Shown in pieces: positions 22,127 through 30,980 of a stretch of 64,000 nt of DNA. The position numbers were made by a program, and so were the translations under genes. This DNA comes from Cherax quadricarinatus (Eukaryota; Arthropoda; Malacostraca; Decapoda; Parastacidae). Location: the NCBI RefSeq assembly GCF_038502225.1, contig NC_091300.1, positions 51,983,743-52,047,742 on the forward strand. Direction: 5' to 3'. Within the stretch, counting starts at the first letter, position 1; the number at the start of each line of letters is the position of its first letter. Under the pieces are notes generated by a model. That model searched no databases, was not told where the DNA came from, and saw only the letters and a program-made list of their open reading frames with translations.

Positions 22127-22322
22127 GTTGGACCTGACTAGCTTGTGCTGCTGGGTCTGGTACAGTGCTCGATCCTTGAGTAGGGATGACCAGACTTGGT
22201 GGGTCATTGGGATAATCCGTGGGGTGGGTCATTGGTCTAATCCGGGGAGGAGGACATGGACCTGCTCTGCATGGGTCAGTAGGCCTGGGGCAGTGTTCCT
22301 TCTTTCTTATGTTATGTTCTTA
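22127..22322 (+). other. CR1 3' UTR and octamer tail (copy B5)
   Basis: A G/T-rich 3' UTR ends GGGGCAGTGTTCCTTCTTTC followed by TTATGTTATGTTCTTA. The same terminus occurs near 3550, 45,200 and, inverted, 17,080 and 31,000, always followed by unrelated sequence, which fixes the 3' boundary of the family. Confidence 0.8.
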
Positions 22323-23101
22323 ATCTGTATGGCTAAGTTCTACGTTATTTAACTGATAAGTACTAGGGTTATGGACACTCCCGAGCTTCAGTACCTTGCA
22401 TTTATCTACATTGAACAGCATCTGCCACTTTTCTGACCAGGAATTGAGTTTGTCTAAATCCTTCTGAAGTTCCGTGACATCTAAGTTTGAATCAATTATC
22501 CTACCTATCTTTGTGTCATCGGCGAATTTGCTCATATCACTAGTAATTCCCTCATCAAGGTCATTGATATATATTATAAACAACAAGGGGCCCAAGATTG
22601 ATCCCTGTGGAACGCCACTTGTTACAGATCCCCACCCGGATTTAACCCCATTTAAGCATACTCTCTGCTTCCTATTGGTGAGCCATGACTCGATCCATGA
22701 CAGCAATTTTCCCTCAATGCCATGAGCTGCCACTTTCTTTAACAGTCTGGTGCGGTACTCTATCAAAAGCCTTAATAAAATCTAAATAAACAATATTGAA
22801 TTCTTTATCATGATCAACGGCCTCAAAAGCTTTACTGAAGATGGCTAATAAATCAGTTAGGCAGGAACGGCCCCTCGTGAATCCATGCTGAGAATCAATA
22901 ATTAAGCTGTGCTTATCGAGATGGCTTCTTATATTTTCTGCTATAATTGACTAGTAATTTGCCTACAATTGATGTTAGGCTTATTGGGCGATAATTTGAC
23001 GGTAACGACTTGTCCCCTGCTTTAAAAATAGGAGTTACATTAGCCATCTTCCACATATCAGACACTACACCTGTTTGAAGAGAAATATTAAAATGGTTCA
23101 C
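22320..23101 (-). pseudogene. CR1 reverse transcriptase (copy B6)
   Basis: Frames 23,101-22,913 (ISLQTGVVSDMWKMANV, SNYRPISLTSIVGK) and 22,766-22,320 (HGIEGKLLSWIESWLTNR, TSGVPQGSILGPLLF, SKFADDTKIGRIID with the FADD catalytic block, NVDKCKVLKLGS). The intervening first-Asp region is frameshifted between 22,766 and 22,913. The canonical GVPQGS and FADD blocks are intact. Confidence 0.9.
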
Positions 23102-24051
23102 AAAGTCAATGGTTCACAAAGTTCCATTTTACACTCGAAGAACCCTTGAAAAAAGTTCTTCAGGGCCCGGGGATTTATTTTGCTTTAACCGGTCTATCTG
23201 TTTGATAACCATTTCCCAGTGACTGTGATATTGCATAATTTATCATCTTCAGGCCCACTATAAAAATTAATTACCGGGGTATTGTTAGTGTCTTCCTGAG
23301 TGAAAACCGATAGAAAATAATTATTAAGAATAGAGCACATTTCATTCTACTCGTCAGTAAGAACTCCATAGTTATTTGGGGACCTATCTTATCTCTAACT
23401 TTTGTTTTGTAAACCTGGAAAAAGAAAAAACTTTTTGGGTTAGTTTTCGAATCCCTAGCAACTTTAATTTCATAGTCCCGTGTAGCTTTTCTTATCCCCT
23501 TTTTAACGTCCCTTTTAATGTCAATATATTGATTCATAAGATGACCCTCACCTCTTCTGATACGCATATAAATTCCTTTTTTCTGTCCTAAAAGATATTT
23601 GAACCTATTATTCATCTACCTGCGGTCATTTCTATTCGACCAAATTTCCTTATATGGGATACATGTCCTTTGGGCAGCATGTATTGTGTTAAGAAAGCAG
23701 TCATACTGATAGCTCTCTTCGTTACTCCAGTCCACAGATAAGTGTTCTCTAAGCCAATTGTAATTTGCTAAGCGAAAATCTGGGACCAGTAGTGAATTAT
23801 CCCTACTATCATACTTCCATTCAATGCAAAAGATAATTGATTTGTGATCGCTTGTGCCGAGTTCCTCTGTAATTTCTAAATTATTAACAAGGGTTTCATT
23901 GTTTGCCAAAGCCAAGTCAAGCAGGTTATTTCCCCTTGTAGGCTCTGTCACAAACTACTTCAAAAAACAATACTGAACTACTTCTTAGAAGTCGTTTGAT
24001 TCTAAATTCCCAGTTAAGAAATTCCAATCAATATGACTAAAGTTAAAGTCT
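22323..24051 (-). mobile_element. CR1-like copy B6, segment 3 of 3 (RT to mid endonuclease)
   Basis: The downstream third of a CR1 copy split by two insertions (other parts at 27,643-28,255 and 29,763-30,720). On the minus strand from 24,051: DFNFSHIDWNFLTGNLESND, TEPTRGNNLLDLALANNETL, GTSDHKSIIF, linker (23,615-23,271), WKMANVTPIFKAGDKSL (23,060 region), then the RT. It stops abruptly at 22,323 inside the C-terminal part (STYQLNNVELSHTD), abutting the tail of copy B5. The 15 bp CTAAAGTTAAAGTCT at 24,037-24,051 recurs at 27,643-27,657. Confidence 0.92.
23271..23951 (-). pseudogene. CR1 endonuclease C-terminus and linker (copy B6)
   Basis: Frame 23,951-23,616 carries TEPTRGNNLLDLALAN and EELGTSDHKSIIF (SDH block), ending IWSNRNDRR. 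The linker frame 23,615-23,271 carries NNRFKYLLGQKKGIYMRIRR and continues toward the RT with a slip in a T-rich run (KSFFFFQVYKTKVRD). The two frames join at 23,615 through one changed stop codon. Confidence 0.88.
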
Positions 24052-24193
24052 GGAAATATAAACCCATATGCAGTATAATGTGATCCTTTATTGACAACGT
24101 TTCGCCCACACATATGTGATGAATGGTTTTGAAAACCGGCAAGTTGAAGATTGAGACACTTATGCAACATATGGGAATCTTTATTTAGGAAAC

Positions 24194-24216
24194 GTTTCGC
24201 CACACAGTGGCTTCAT
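24194..24216 (-). ncRNA. truncated hammerhead-like core
   Basis: On the minus strand, ATGA is followed by stem arms GCCAC and GTGGC around TGT (five pairs intact) and GAAACGTTTCCT. The first three bases of CTGATGA are missing because the copy is cut at the centre of the foldback. Confidence 0.4.
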
Positions 24217-24409
24217 AAATAAATTTTTCCATATGTTGCATAAGTGTCTCAAACTTCAACTTGGTTTTCAAAACCATTCATCACAACTGTCAGACATTGC
24301 ATCATCATAGGATCTTGATACAAAGAATTCTTCAAATTTGTCCAACGTTTGGACGAAGACCTATTTCGATTAGTGGATGACCCCGCCTCCTCCTGCTTCG
24401 CCTCACCTG

Positions 24410-24426
24410 ACTACAGTATATAAGCC
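24410..24426 (+). promoter_or_regulatory. TATA-like box in PLE UTR
   Basis: CAGTATATAAGCCAC, embedded in a block (GCCTCACCTGACTACAG just upstream) that recurs at 60,425-60,455 with the same TATATAAG. Conservation between two otherwise diverged copies suggests a pol II promoter element of the PLE. No transcript evidence is available from sequence. Confidence 0.45.
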
Positions 24427-24517
24427 ACGTCTACGGCCCTATACTGTACATTCTACAAGATTGATGGACTGAACACATCGACTCTAGGCTGAGGGACTGA
24501 TTACATAAACTCCTCCT

Positions 24518-25666
24518 CTAATTACACCTTTCTCCTTTGTATTTGACTGGAGTAGTTGTATAGGCAGCAGCTTCCGCCCAGCAGCACAAAACGAACGAAT
24601 CCAAGAGTAGTCTGTGAAGAGAGTTGGATCTCGTGTCATTGTCAATATCCATCTTCTTAGTAGGGGGAAGGGAGGTACATTGCTGCCGGTGCAGAATCGT
24701 GGCTACTTTGCAGGCGTTTATGTATCTTACTCTGTCAGCCAGGAAAGGAAGCCGGGCTTCAGATCCGAGACATACTGTGTTGGTCCAGATGGGGCCCGCA
24801 AGCATAGTTCTTATCGCTTGGTTTTGTACGACCTCTACCCTTTGCCTGCTCTGGGGGAAGAGATGAACTAACGCTGATGCACCGTAGTCAATGAGCGAGC
24901 GTATACCTTGTATATAGTACAAGCGAAATACATCTTTGCTCGCCCCTGCACGGTGCCTCGTCATGGCTCTCATGGCGTTGAGTCTGAGTAGAGCACGGGA
25001 CCTGACATACTCGGCCTGTTTCTGAAAGGTCAGCTTTTTATCAATGTAGATTCCCAAGTATAGGTAGGAGCCTGTCCACTCTAGTTCTATATCCTGAATA
25101 CGTAATCTATTCACAGGATCTGGTCCCTTGAACATCATTGCAAGAGATTTCTCGGCCGAGATCTTGAGGCCTAGTTCCTTGCAAGACTGCGTAATTAGGT
25201 CCAAAGCTCTCTGAGCCTGTCGCTCCAAATTGCCTTTCCAATTCACTACGAGTGCAAGATCATCAGCATAGCTGAGGAGCTGCGTACCACTATGAAAAGG
25301 AAGGCTCACAAGTTCCTGCATAAGGACGTTAAACAGGGTAGGACTGAGCACACCACCTTGTGGCGTGCCGTTTTCTAGGGTTTTAAAGGAAGAATAGTGT
25401 CCCTGAAAGCTGACACAGGCCTGCCTGCCCCTAAGGTAGGACTCTATCCAGGCCAGGCGGCGTCCTTTGATCCCCTTGCGAGCTAGTACTGCTAGAATTG
25501 CTGTGGGGCTGGCTAGCTCAAATTCCTTCTCCAGGTCGAGGTAGACTACGATTCTAGGTTTTTTGTTACTATCAGCAATCTGGCTTAGTAGGGTGGTTAT
25601 GCACTCTGCTGTACCCACTCCTTTGGTGAAGCCAAATGTGTGATGATGAGGGGTCCAAGTTTCCAT
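24518..25666 (-). pseudogene. family C reverse transcriptase
   Basis: A 382-codon open frame: HHHTFGFTKGVGTAECI (residues 7-23), VVYLDLEKEFELASP (about 40-54, first catalytic Asp), NGTPQGGVLSPTLFNVLM (about 98-115), LLSYADDLALVV (about 130-141, catalytic YADD), LKISAEKSLAMMF, YLYLGIYIDKKLTF, and a thumb with NAMRAMTRHRAGAS and LIDYGASALV. Upstream, further RT codons are readable to about 26,080 in shifted frames (TDEDLTDLELRRAIKNT). It is the longest RT frame in the window without a stop, though the N-terminus is broken and the C-terminus reads into PLE sequence. Confidence 0.9.
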
Positions 25667-26489
25667 AGGAGGCGGTTTAACACCATCCTCTCAGCAGTCT
25701 TGGCTAAACAGCTGGTCAGCGATATGGGTCTCATACTGCCTGGGTCCTTGGGCTTTGGAATTGGTACAATGGTAGCTTTCTTTCAAGCTGCTGGGAGTGT
25801 CCCGGCCCTCCACGACTTTATGACATCTAGTATGGCCTCCCATCAACTCTGCCCAGCCCGTGCAATCATGGAGTACGTAACACCATCGATGCCTGGGCAG
25901 TGTCACCTGTGTTCTTAATGGCACGTCTGAGTTCCAAGTCCGTGAGGTCTTCATCAGTCACATCTTCCGACTCATATGCAGCTTTTATCGTTAACCGGCG
26001 TTGTGGCAGAAGATCCGTCTGTATATTCCGGATGTCCTGTGGGAGCTGAGTGGAGGCTCCCCTGGAAGTGAAAAGCTCCACTAGTTTCTCAGCTTCCTGG
26101 GATGGGTTCGGATGTGCTGGTGGCCTCTGCTTGCTCTTGCCAGTTGCTATGTTGAGTTTGCCCCATATCTCAGATAAGGTGGTGTGATGCCCGAAAGTTG
26201 AGCACCACTCCAGCCATTTCTCAGTTTTTACTCAGAGACTGCGGGCATACTGCACAATGGCTTTCAGAGTATTCCTGTTCTCTGCCGTAGGGTTACCCCT
26301 GTATAGCTTCCTAAGAGAGTTGATGCAGTGGTTCTGCTCCCGCACCTCGTCGTTGTAGAACCACCAGTCTCTTTTGTGAGTGCGTCCTGCAGACTTCTTT
26401 GGAATTGCGCACTCTGCTGCCTGGATGTGAACAGTGATTAGTTCCTCTTCAGCTGTATCACACTCTTCGGATAGAGTGCATGTGGACCA

Positions 26490-27170
26490 TCAGTCATGAA
26501 GATAATCCTGGAACACTTTCCAGTTGGCCTTCTTTACGTCCCATCTGGGAGGCAGCACAACTGTGGGAGGCCTGTTGATACTGAAGGTGGTGATCACTGA
26601 AAAGTGGTTACTGACAAGGTGAGGATGAGTTTCCCATGTGGCTCCTGCTGCGAGTTGTCTTGTCCCGAAGGTAAGGTCGAGGCAGCCACCCAACACGCGT
26701 GTGGGGTCTCCATTGTTTAGCAACTTTACCTCCGGAATATCATGTAGGAGCATTGCTATGTGTCTGCCAGCAGCATTGGTTGCTGAGAGTGCAGCATTGG
26801 GTGATTTGCGTTGAAATCTCCACCCACAATAATGCACTCAGTGCGTGCTAGCGCGAGAAGCTCTGCAATGTCGAGGGTGCGTCTTGTGTTCTTCTAGATG
26901 TTTTAGATGGTAATGGGCGCCCCAGATATGCGTGCCTCGACATCTTCCCCACAGTCCACAGGATTGGCTATAACCTCGTGAGGAATTGTATCTGGATACG
27001 AATACAGCTGTGCCTCTGCAGTGAACGCCTGGGCCAATGTGCTGAAAATACCCAGCAAAACAGGGTAGTCTTGGGCACATAGTCGGGACAGTCAGAATTT
27101 GCCAGCTCGGTTGAGCTGGTTTGCCTGCTCCTTGGACGGACGGCGCTTCTTGTTGTCCACAGTGATCCAT
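26490..27170 (-). pseudogene. family C endonuclease remnant
   Basis: Frame 26,837-26,490 carries an endonuclease C-terminal half: GDPTRVLGGCLDLTFGTR (the Asp-Leu region before the SDH-type block) and HPHLVSNHFSVITTFSI, where SNHF stands for the usual SDHF. The piece just upstream reads CIIVGGDFNANHPML in the neighbouring frame (GDFN). N-terminal parts up to 27,170 are recognisable only in fragments. Confidence 0.78.
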
Positions 27171-27420
27171 CCTTCTTGGTTCTCAGGTGGTGGGGGGTTT
27201 ATTTCCTCCCCCGTTTCCATATTCGCTGACTCCATGGTTGGAACTGTCAGATCTGCTACAATGTGAGCAGGATCTTCCTCTTCTGATAACACAGAGTGGC
27301 CTCGCAACTTCTTCGCTAGAATTGTGCCCCACATTTCCAAATCCGAGTCCGCCGTCATGCTCATGGAGCATCGTGGCCTCTTCTTTCCAGCAGAAGCCAT
27401 GTGCCTATCTAGTGATAAGG
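27092..27420 (-). pseudogene. family C ORF1 N-terminal fragment
   Basis: Within the frame 27,610-27,092 a likely native start is MASAGKKRPRCSMSM near 27,401. About 100 charged residues follow (ILAKKLRGHSVLSEEEDPAH) with a P-rich stretch (EEINPPPPENQEGW) and a basic end (NKKRRPSKEQANQL). ORF1 of such LINEs binds the element RNA, but no RRM or zinc knuckle is left before the deletion at about 27,092. Confidence 0.6.
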
Positions 27421-27642
27421 TAGTGTACTCCGTGAACTGAGTGTGTGAACTGTGCTGTGTACCTGGGGTGGAAGGTACGCGAGTATTTATAGTCAGGTGG
27501 AGAATGCTGCATGTGATGACCTGCCGAGTGGGGTTATGGTCTAAAATCTTGGGTAGCTTGGAAGGGAGATTGGCTAAGTATGTGAGTAGACCTTTGCAGA
27601 GTTCCTCCATTCCATTGTGTCGGTATTTTATACCATTTATTC

Positions 27643-28255
27643 CTAAAGTTAAAGTCTCCTAGAATTACTACGTTATCATGCCTTGTGGCCTTAACAATTT
27701 CCTCCCATAAATAACAAAAAGGCACAATACCGTGACTGGAACAATATGTGTGTGTAATTTCCTCCCATAGCAGTCTCCCTTGATCCCTATCTAAGTTTGG
27801 GGGACGGTATATCACACCTAAAATCAAATTTTTCATGCCCATCTGAAAATTCAATCCAGACTCTATGTGTTACTTCAGACTTAATACCCGTTTTTATGCA
27901 ACAATTCAAGCGATCTCGGACATACAGTGCCACCCCACCCCCCTTCCCGATAATTCTATCTGCTTGGAACAATTTAAAACCCCAAATGTGACATTCTACA
28001 GACATGTCCCGACTTTTTGAATTAAACCACGTCTTAGTTATGGCAAATACATCAATTTTACCTGCACTAGCAACTAATCTCAACTCATCCATCTTATTCC
28101 TAGCATTACGGGTATTAGCATAATGTATATTTAAAGACCCTCCATTTTCTTTACCCTTCCTGCTCATTTCTGCTTTTCCACTAAACCTATTACTGTCCTT
28201 GTCACCTAGTGCCACTCATTTGCCTATTACTAGTTCTCCTAGTACTCATATTACT
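27643..28255 (-). mobile_element. CR1-like copy B6, segment 2 of 3 (ORF2 start)
   Basis: On the minus strand: KMDELRLVASAGKIDVFAI, KTWFNSK (the catalytic Glu of ETWF changed to Lys), RIIGKGGGVALYVRDRLNCC, then in another frame LILGVIYRPPNLDRDQGRLL and NVVILGDFNFR. The stretch 27,700-27,760 contains a short duplication of the WEEI codons. It continues at 24,051 across the composite insertion and upstream at 29,763 across the PLE, with ACTCATATTACT duplicated at 28,244-28,255 and 29,763-29,774. Confidence 0.9.
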
Positions 28256-28550
28256 GGTTTAGAAAGACACGTAAGCAAACACTATGACATATTTATTAGA
28301 AAGCGTTTCGGTCCTGGGACCTTGATCACTTCTAACATACAGAGGTAGAAAGACATTATATATATAGGTGGAGAGTGAGGTGTGAGTGACGCACGGTGAC
28401 CTGAGGAATGTCATGTTGGGAAGAGGACGGGTAGATGATGAAATCATGTGACTCCTATGTTGTTGGGTTGGTGGTGCTTAAGTATGCCAATGTTTTTGAA
28501 ATTTTGTAGTTTCCAGTGTTACGTTCCATAGTGTCGGTGACGGCGAGAAA
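28256..28550 (-). repeat. left inverted arm of the PLE
   Basis: Starts AGAAAGACACGTAAGCAAAC and is the reverse complement of the right end of the element with about 90 percent identity by eye. It extends past the UTR into the coding 3' end, to about GTGTCGGTGACGGC near 28,530. The hammerhead-like core on minus is at 28,303-28,327. Confidence 0.85.
28303..28327 (-). ncRNA. hammerhead-like core, type 2 (left arm)
   Basis: On the minus strand: TGATCA, stem arms GGTCC and GGACC around CA (five pairs), then GAAACGC. The first box differs from CTGATGA, but the position, stem and GAAAC match the type 1 copies near 13.1-13.7 kb while the stem sequence is entirely different. Confidence 0.45.
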
Positions 28551-28561
28551 TTAGGTTTTCC

Positions 28562-29579
28562 ATGGAAAACCTAGAGACAGAGAAATTCAACACCCTCATT
28601 CCCAACACCGTTACCTGGCTAAGATACGTTGATGATATATTGGTTTTCTATCCGAGACGTCTCAATATCCAGGCCCTTCTCAACAAGATCAATGCAGCCG
28701 AACCATCAATAAAGTTTACACTTGAACTCGAAAACGTTGGCAAACTTCCTTTCCTCGACGTTCTCCTGTGCAGATCTCCCGACAGCGACAAACTTCTCTT
28801 CAAAGTGTATAGAAAACCTACCAACAAGGACGATCTTAAACACTTATTCACACCAAGACAACCGCACTAAAAGAGGAGTCTTCACTGGCTTCTTCTTGAG
28901 AGCTCTTCGCATCTCCAGCCCTTGTTTTCTTGAAGAAGAATGTACTTACATAACACAAGCCTTTACACGTCTTCAGTTCCCAACTTTCTTTATCCGAGAT
29001 TGCAGACTCAAGGCACAAGCTATCCTTAACAAACCGCCCATGGAACAGCCCCCTAAGCAGTTAATAGTGCTCCCGTGTAGTGATGTTGCCACGAATACTC
29101 GCCGGGCACTTGATATGAGTAACATCAACGTTTCCACCATAAACGCATCATCTATCAAAGACCTCACTACGAAACGCAGCCCCACACCTCTAACTTCTAC
29201 AGCAGGCGTCTACACTATCCCCTGTGGATTCTGTCCCAAGAAATATGTAGGCAAGACAGGCAGAGATCTTGCAGTCTGCCTGAATGAGCATCGAAATGCC
29301 TCTAACAGAGACGATGTAAGGTACGCCTGTGTCCTCCACAGAGACTCCACAGGGCATTTGATGAATTGGAATGAGGCACAACTCGTTCTCACCGAACCAG
29401 ACCTCAGACGCCGACGGTGCCTAGAAGCTTCACTAATTGCCGTCACCGACACTATAGAACGTAACGCTGGAAACTGCAAAATTTCAAAAACATTGGCATA
29501 CATGGTATTTAAGCACCACCAACCCAACAACACAGGAGTCACACGATTTCATCGTCTACCCGTCCTCTTCCCAACATGA
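28562..29579 (+). pseudogene. PLE reverse transcriptase (C-terminal part) and GIY-YIG endonuclease
   Basis: The RT enters late: TWLRYVDDILVFYPR (28,615-28,660, catalytic YVDD), FTLELENVGKLPFLDVLLCR, LFKVYRKPTNKDD. One extra base near 28,840 shifts the frame, and the text continues as KRGVFTGFFLRALRISSPC, ILNKPPMEQPPKQ and a linker. The nuclease is AGVYTIPCGFCPKKYVGKTG (near 29,205-29,265), with GIY-type VYT, the C-x2-C insert known in PLE nucleases, YVGKT, then the Arg of GRDL and CLNEHRNA. The ORF ends at a TGA at 29,577-29,579. The enzyme pair reverse-transcribes and nicks target DNA; this copy lacks the RT N-terminus and is frameshifted. Confidence 0.93.
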
Positions 29580-29660
29580 CATTCTTCAGGTCACCATGCG
29601 TCACTCACACCTCACTCTCCGCCTATATATATAATGTCTTTCTAACTCTGTAAGTTAAAG

Positions 29661-29685
29661 TGATCAAGGTCCCAGGACCGAAACG
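29661..29685 (+). ncRNA. hammerhead-like core, type 2 (right arm)
   Basis: TGATCA, stem arms GGTCC and GGACC around CA, then GAAACG, followed after 14 bp by AATAAATATGTCAG. It is the partner of the core in the left arm. Confidence 0.45.
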
Positions 29686-29762
29686 TCTTCTAATAAATAT
29701 GTCAGTTTGCTTACGTGTCTTTCTAAACCAACTTGTAGGTATTTATTACCAAGGTTTATACC

Positions 29763-30720
29763 ACTCATATTACTACACTGGGACTTCACTGTTTTCCCGC
29801 CAAAACCCATACCACTAATTATTCCTAGTTTGAAGTCCTAACAGCTCCCTACACTGCAGTTGCCAGTGCCCCTACCCCAGACCTAGATAAGTGAACCCCA
29901 TTCCTGGCATACATGTCATTTCTGCCATAGAAGGGGGCCCAGTTGTCAATGAATGTTACCGCATTTTCCTTACAGTATCTGCCCAGCCAGCAATCGACAC
30001 CAATTGCCCTGGACAACCGTTCATTTCCAACTCCTCTCCTTGGCAAAATACCACATATGACAGGGTTCCCACCCTTCCTCCTAATTATTTCTATTGCTGA
30101 CCTATACCTGCTATCAGGTCTTCACTCCTACGTCTGCCAACATCGTTGCCTCCAGCACTGAGACAGATAATAGGATTACTCCCATTACCTCTCATGATGT
30201 CATCCAGACGGCTAACAATATCCTCCATCCCAGCCCCAGGAAAGCAAACCCTCTGTCTCCTATTCCTGTCCTTCAAGCAGAAGGCCCTATCCATGTACCT
30301 AACCTGGCTATCCCCAGCAACAACATTCTTACCTTCCTTGGTGTCGTTCGTCGTGACGTTCCCAGTGGTCGACTCGCATTCGTCGGGTAGCATGGAGAAT
30401 GCATTAGATGTTTCCACAACAGTTTCTACAGCAATCTCTTTCTTCTCCATCGTTTCTACCTTTCCATTCGTCTTCTTGATCGTCAACTTTGTTCCATGCT
30501 CTCCAGCAACTGTCCAGGTTCCCTTCTTGACCTGAGGACTCACAACAGGACTACTACTACAAATCCTCTTGTTTTCCTTAGTCAATCGCCGTATCTCTAT
30601 CTTCGCCTCCCTCAATTCTTCCTTAAGCTGTTGGTAAAGTTGCTCGATGGAGGACATCTTAGTTCAGTCCTCAGAGAGCACACTCACTCGTCCTCACTGA
30701 CACAGTAAGGCTTTCGAGGC
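29763..30720 (-). mobile_element. CR1-like copy B6, segment 1 of 3 (ORF1)
   Basis: The 5' part of the split CR1 copy, minus strand, containing ORF1 and about 60 bp of 5' leader. The right boundary near 30,720 meets a plus-strand CR1 fragment. Joined to the other segments through the two target duplications, this copy originally spanned about 3.3 kb. Confidence 0.88.
29849..30657 (-). pseudogene. CR1 ORF1: coiled coil plus SGNH esterase (copy B6)
   Basis: Frame 30,657-30,091 starts MSSIEQLYQQLKEELREAKI, a short heptad-like helix (residues 1-30), then a basic/Ser/Thr-rich linker, VAGDSQVRYMDRAFC (GDS, about residues 116-130) and LSAGGNDVGRRRSEDL (GxND, about 163-178). After a frameshift, frame 30,046-29,849 gives RRGVGNERLSRAIGVDCWL, FIDNWAPFYGRNDMYARNG and VHLSRSG (Asn replaces the catalytic Asp of DxxH here). 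ORF1 would form an RNA particle; the esterase function in CR1 is not well understood. Confidence 0.88.
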
Positions 30721-30980
30721 CGTTGATCATGATAAAGAATTCGATATTTTTTATTTGGATTTTAGTAAGGCTTTTGATAGAGTACCACATCAGAGACTGT
30801 TAAAGAAAATGGTTGCTCATGGCATTGGGGAAAAAGTGCTGTCATGGATCGAGTCATGGCTCACCAATAGGAAGCAAAGTGTGCATAAATGGGGTTAAAT
30901 CTGAGTGAGGATCTGTAACATGTGGCGCTCTGCGGGGATCGGTTTTAGGCCTGTTTATAAATGACTTTGACGAGAGAATT
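30708..30980 (+). mobile_element. CR1-like LINE family B, copy B8: RT fragment
   Basis: Plus-strand text KAFEAVDHDKEFDIFYLDFS, KAFDRVPHQRLLKKMVAHGI, EKVLSWIESWLTNRKQS, then a degraded GVPQGS block. It covers only the first-Asp region of the RT and ends at 30,980, where the inverted 3' tail of copy B9 begins. Confidence 0.82.

Larger units (their letters stand above)
18591..22322 (+). mobile_element. CR1-like LINE family B, copy B5 (longest uninterrupted)
   Basis: The best uninterrupted CR1-like copy: part of ORF1 (SGNH esterase), ORF2 endonuclease, linker, RT and C-terminal domain, then a 3' UTR ending in a TTCTTATG-type tail at about 22,322. Some frameshifts and single stops are present. 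Immediately downstream, a minus-strand copy begins (22,323). Esterase ORF1 plus octamer tail are the CR1-group characters. Confidence 0.92.
24052..24545. mobile_element. Penelope-type ends and UTR with foldback
   Basis: Two kinds of PLE end meet here. Near 24,080-24,120 is AACGTTTCGCCC beside a CCTTTATTGAC tract. At 24,156-24,260 a foldback pairs GAGACACTTATGCAACATAT with its reverse complement at about 24,226-24,252. From 24,290 to 24,540 the UTR matches 60,330-60,600, including CAGTATATAAGCCAC near 24,416 and a CTGAGGGACTGATTAC block. No RT remains. Confidence 0.72.
24518..27610 (-). mobile_element. LINE family C
   Basis: A different LINE from A, B, D and E. From the 5' side (about 27,600): a leader with TATAAATAC near 27,490, the start of an ORF1 (MASAGKKRPRCSMSM), a large deletion, then endonuclease pieces, a linker, and an RT with YADD. 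The 3' end is near 24,546, where PLE UTR begins; the frame reads through to 24,518. ORF1 is mostly deleted. The RT style (NGTPQGGVLSPTLFN, SYADDLAL) is that of I, R1, Ingi or Jockey relatives, and I cannot fix the clade. Confidence 0.82.
24052..27642. mobile_element. composite insertion (PLE ends plus family C LINE) in CR1 copy B6
   Basis: The insertion is bounded by the perfect 15-bp direct repeat CTAAAGTTAAAGTCT (24,037-24,051 and 27,643-27,657), which sits in the middle of the CR1 GDFN codons. The left part (to about 24,545) is PLE terminal and UTR sequence, the middle is family C LINE on the minus strand, and the last 30 bp (TGTCGGTATTTTATACC near 27,618) match PLE ends. The simplest history is a PLE inserted into CR1, then a family C LINE inserted into the PLE. 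Confidence 0.8.
28256..29762 (+). mobile_element. Penelope-like element with GIY-YIG nuclease and inverted terminal arms
   Basis: A 1,507-bp insertion bounded by the perfect 12-bp direct repeat ACTCATATTACT. The left 290 bp (28,256-28,550) are an inverted copy of the element's own right end (about 29,437-29,730), including part of the protein-coding 3' region. Between lies a 5'-truncated PLE ORF on plus (RT then GIY-YIG). The ends carry AATAAATATGTC and hammerhead-like cores. Inverted partial copies next to a truncated main copy are typical of PLE structure. Confidence 0.92.

Noticed and set aside
27441..27662. Plus-strand frame over the family C leader
   Set aside because: Opposite to the supported ORF1 of family C; no domain.
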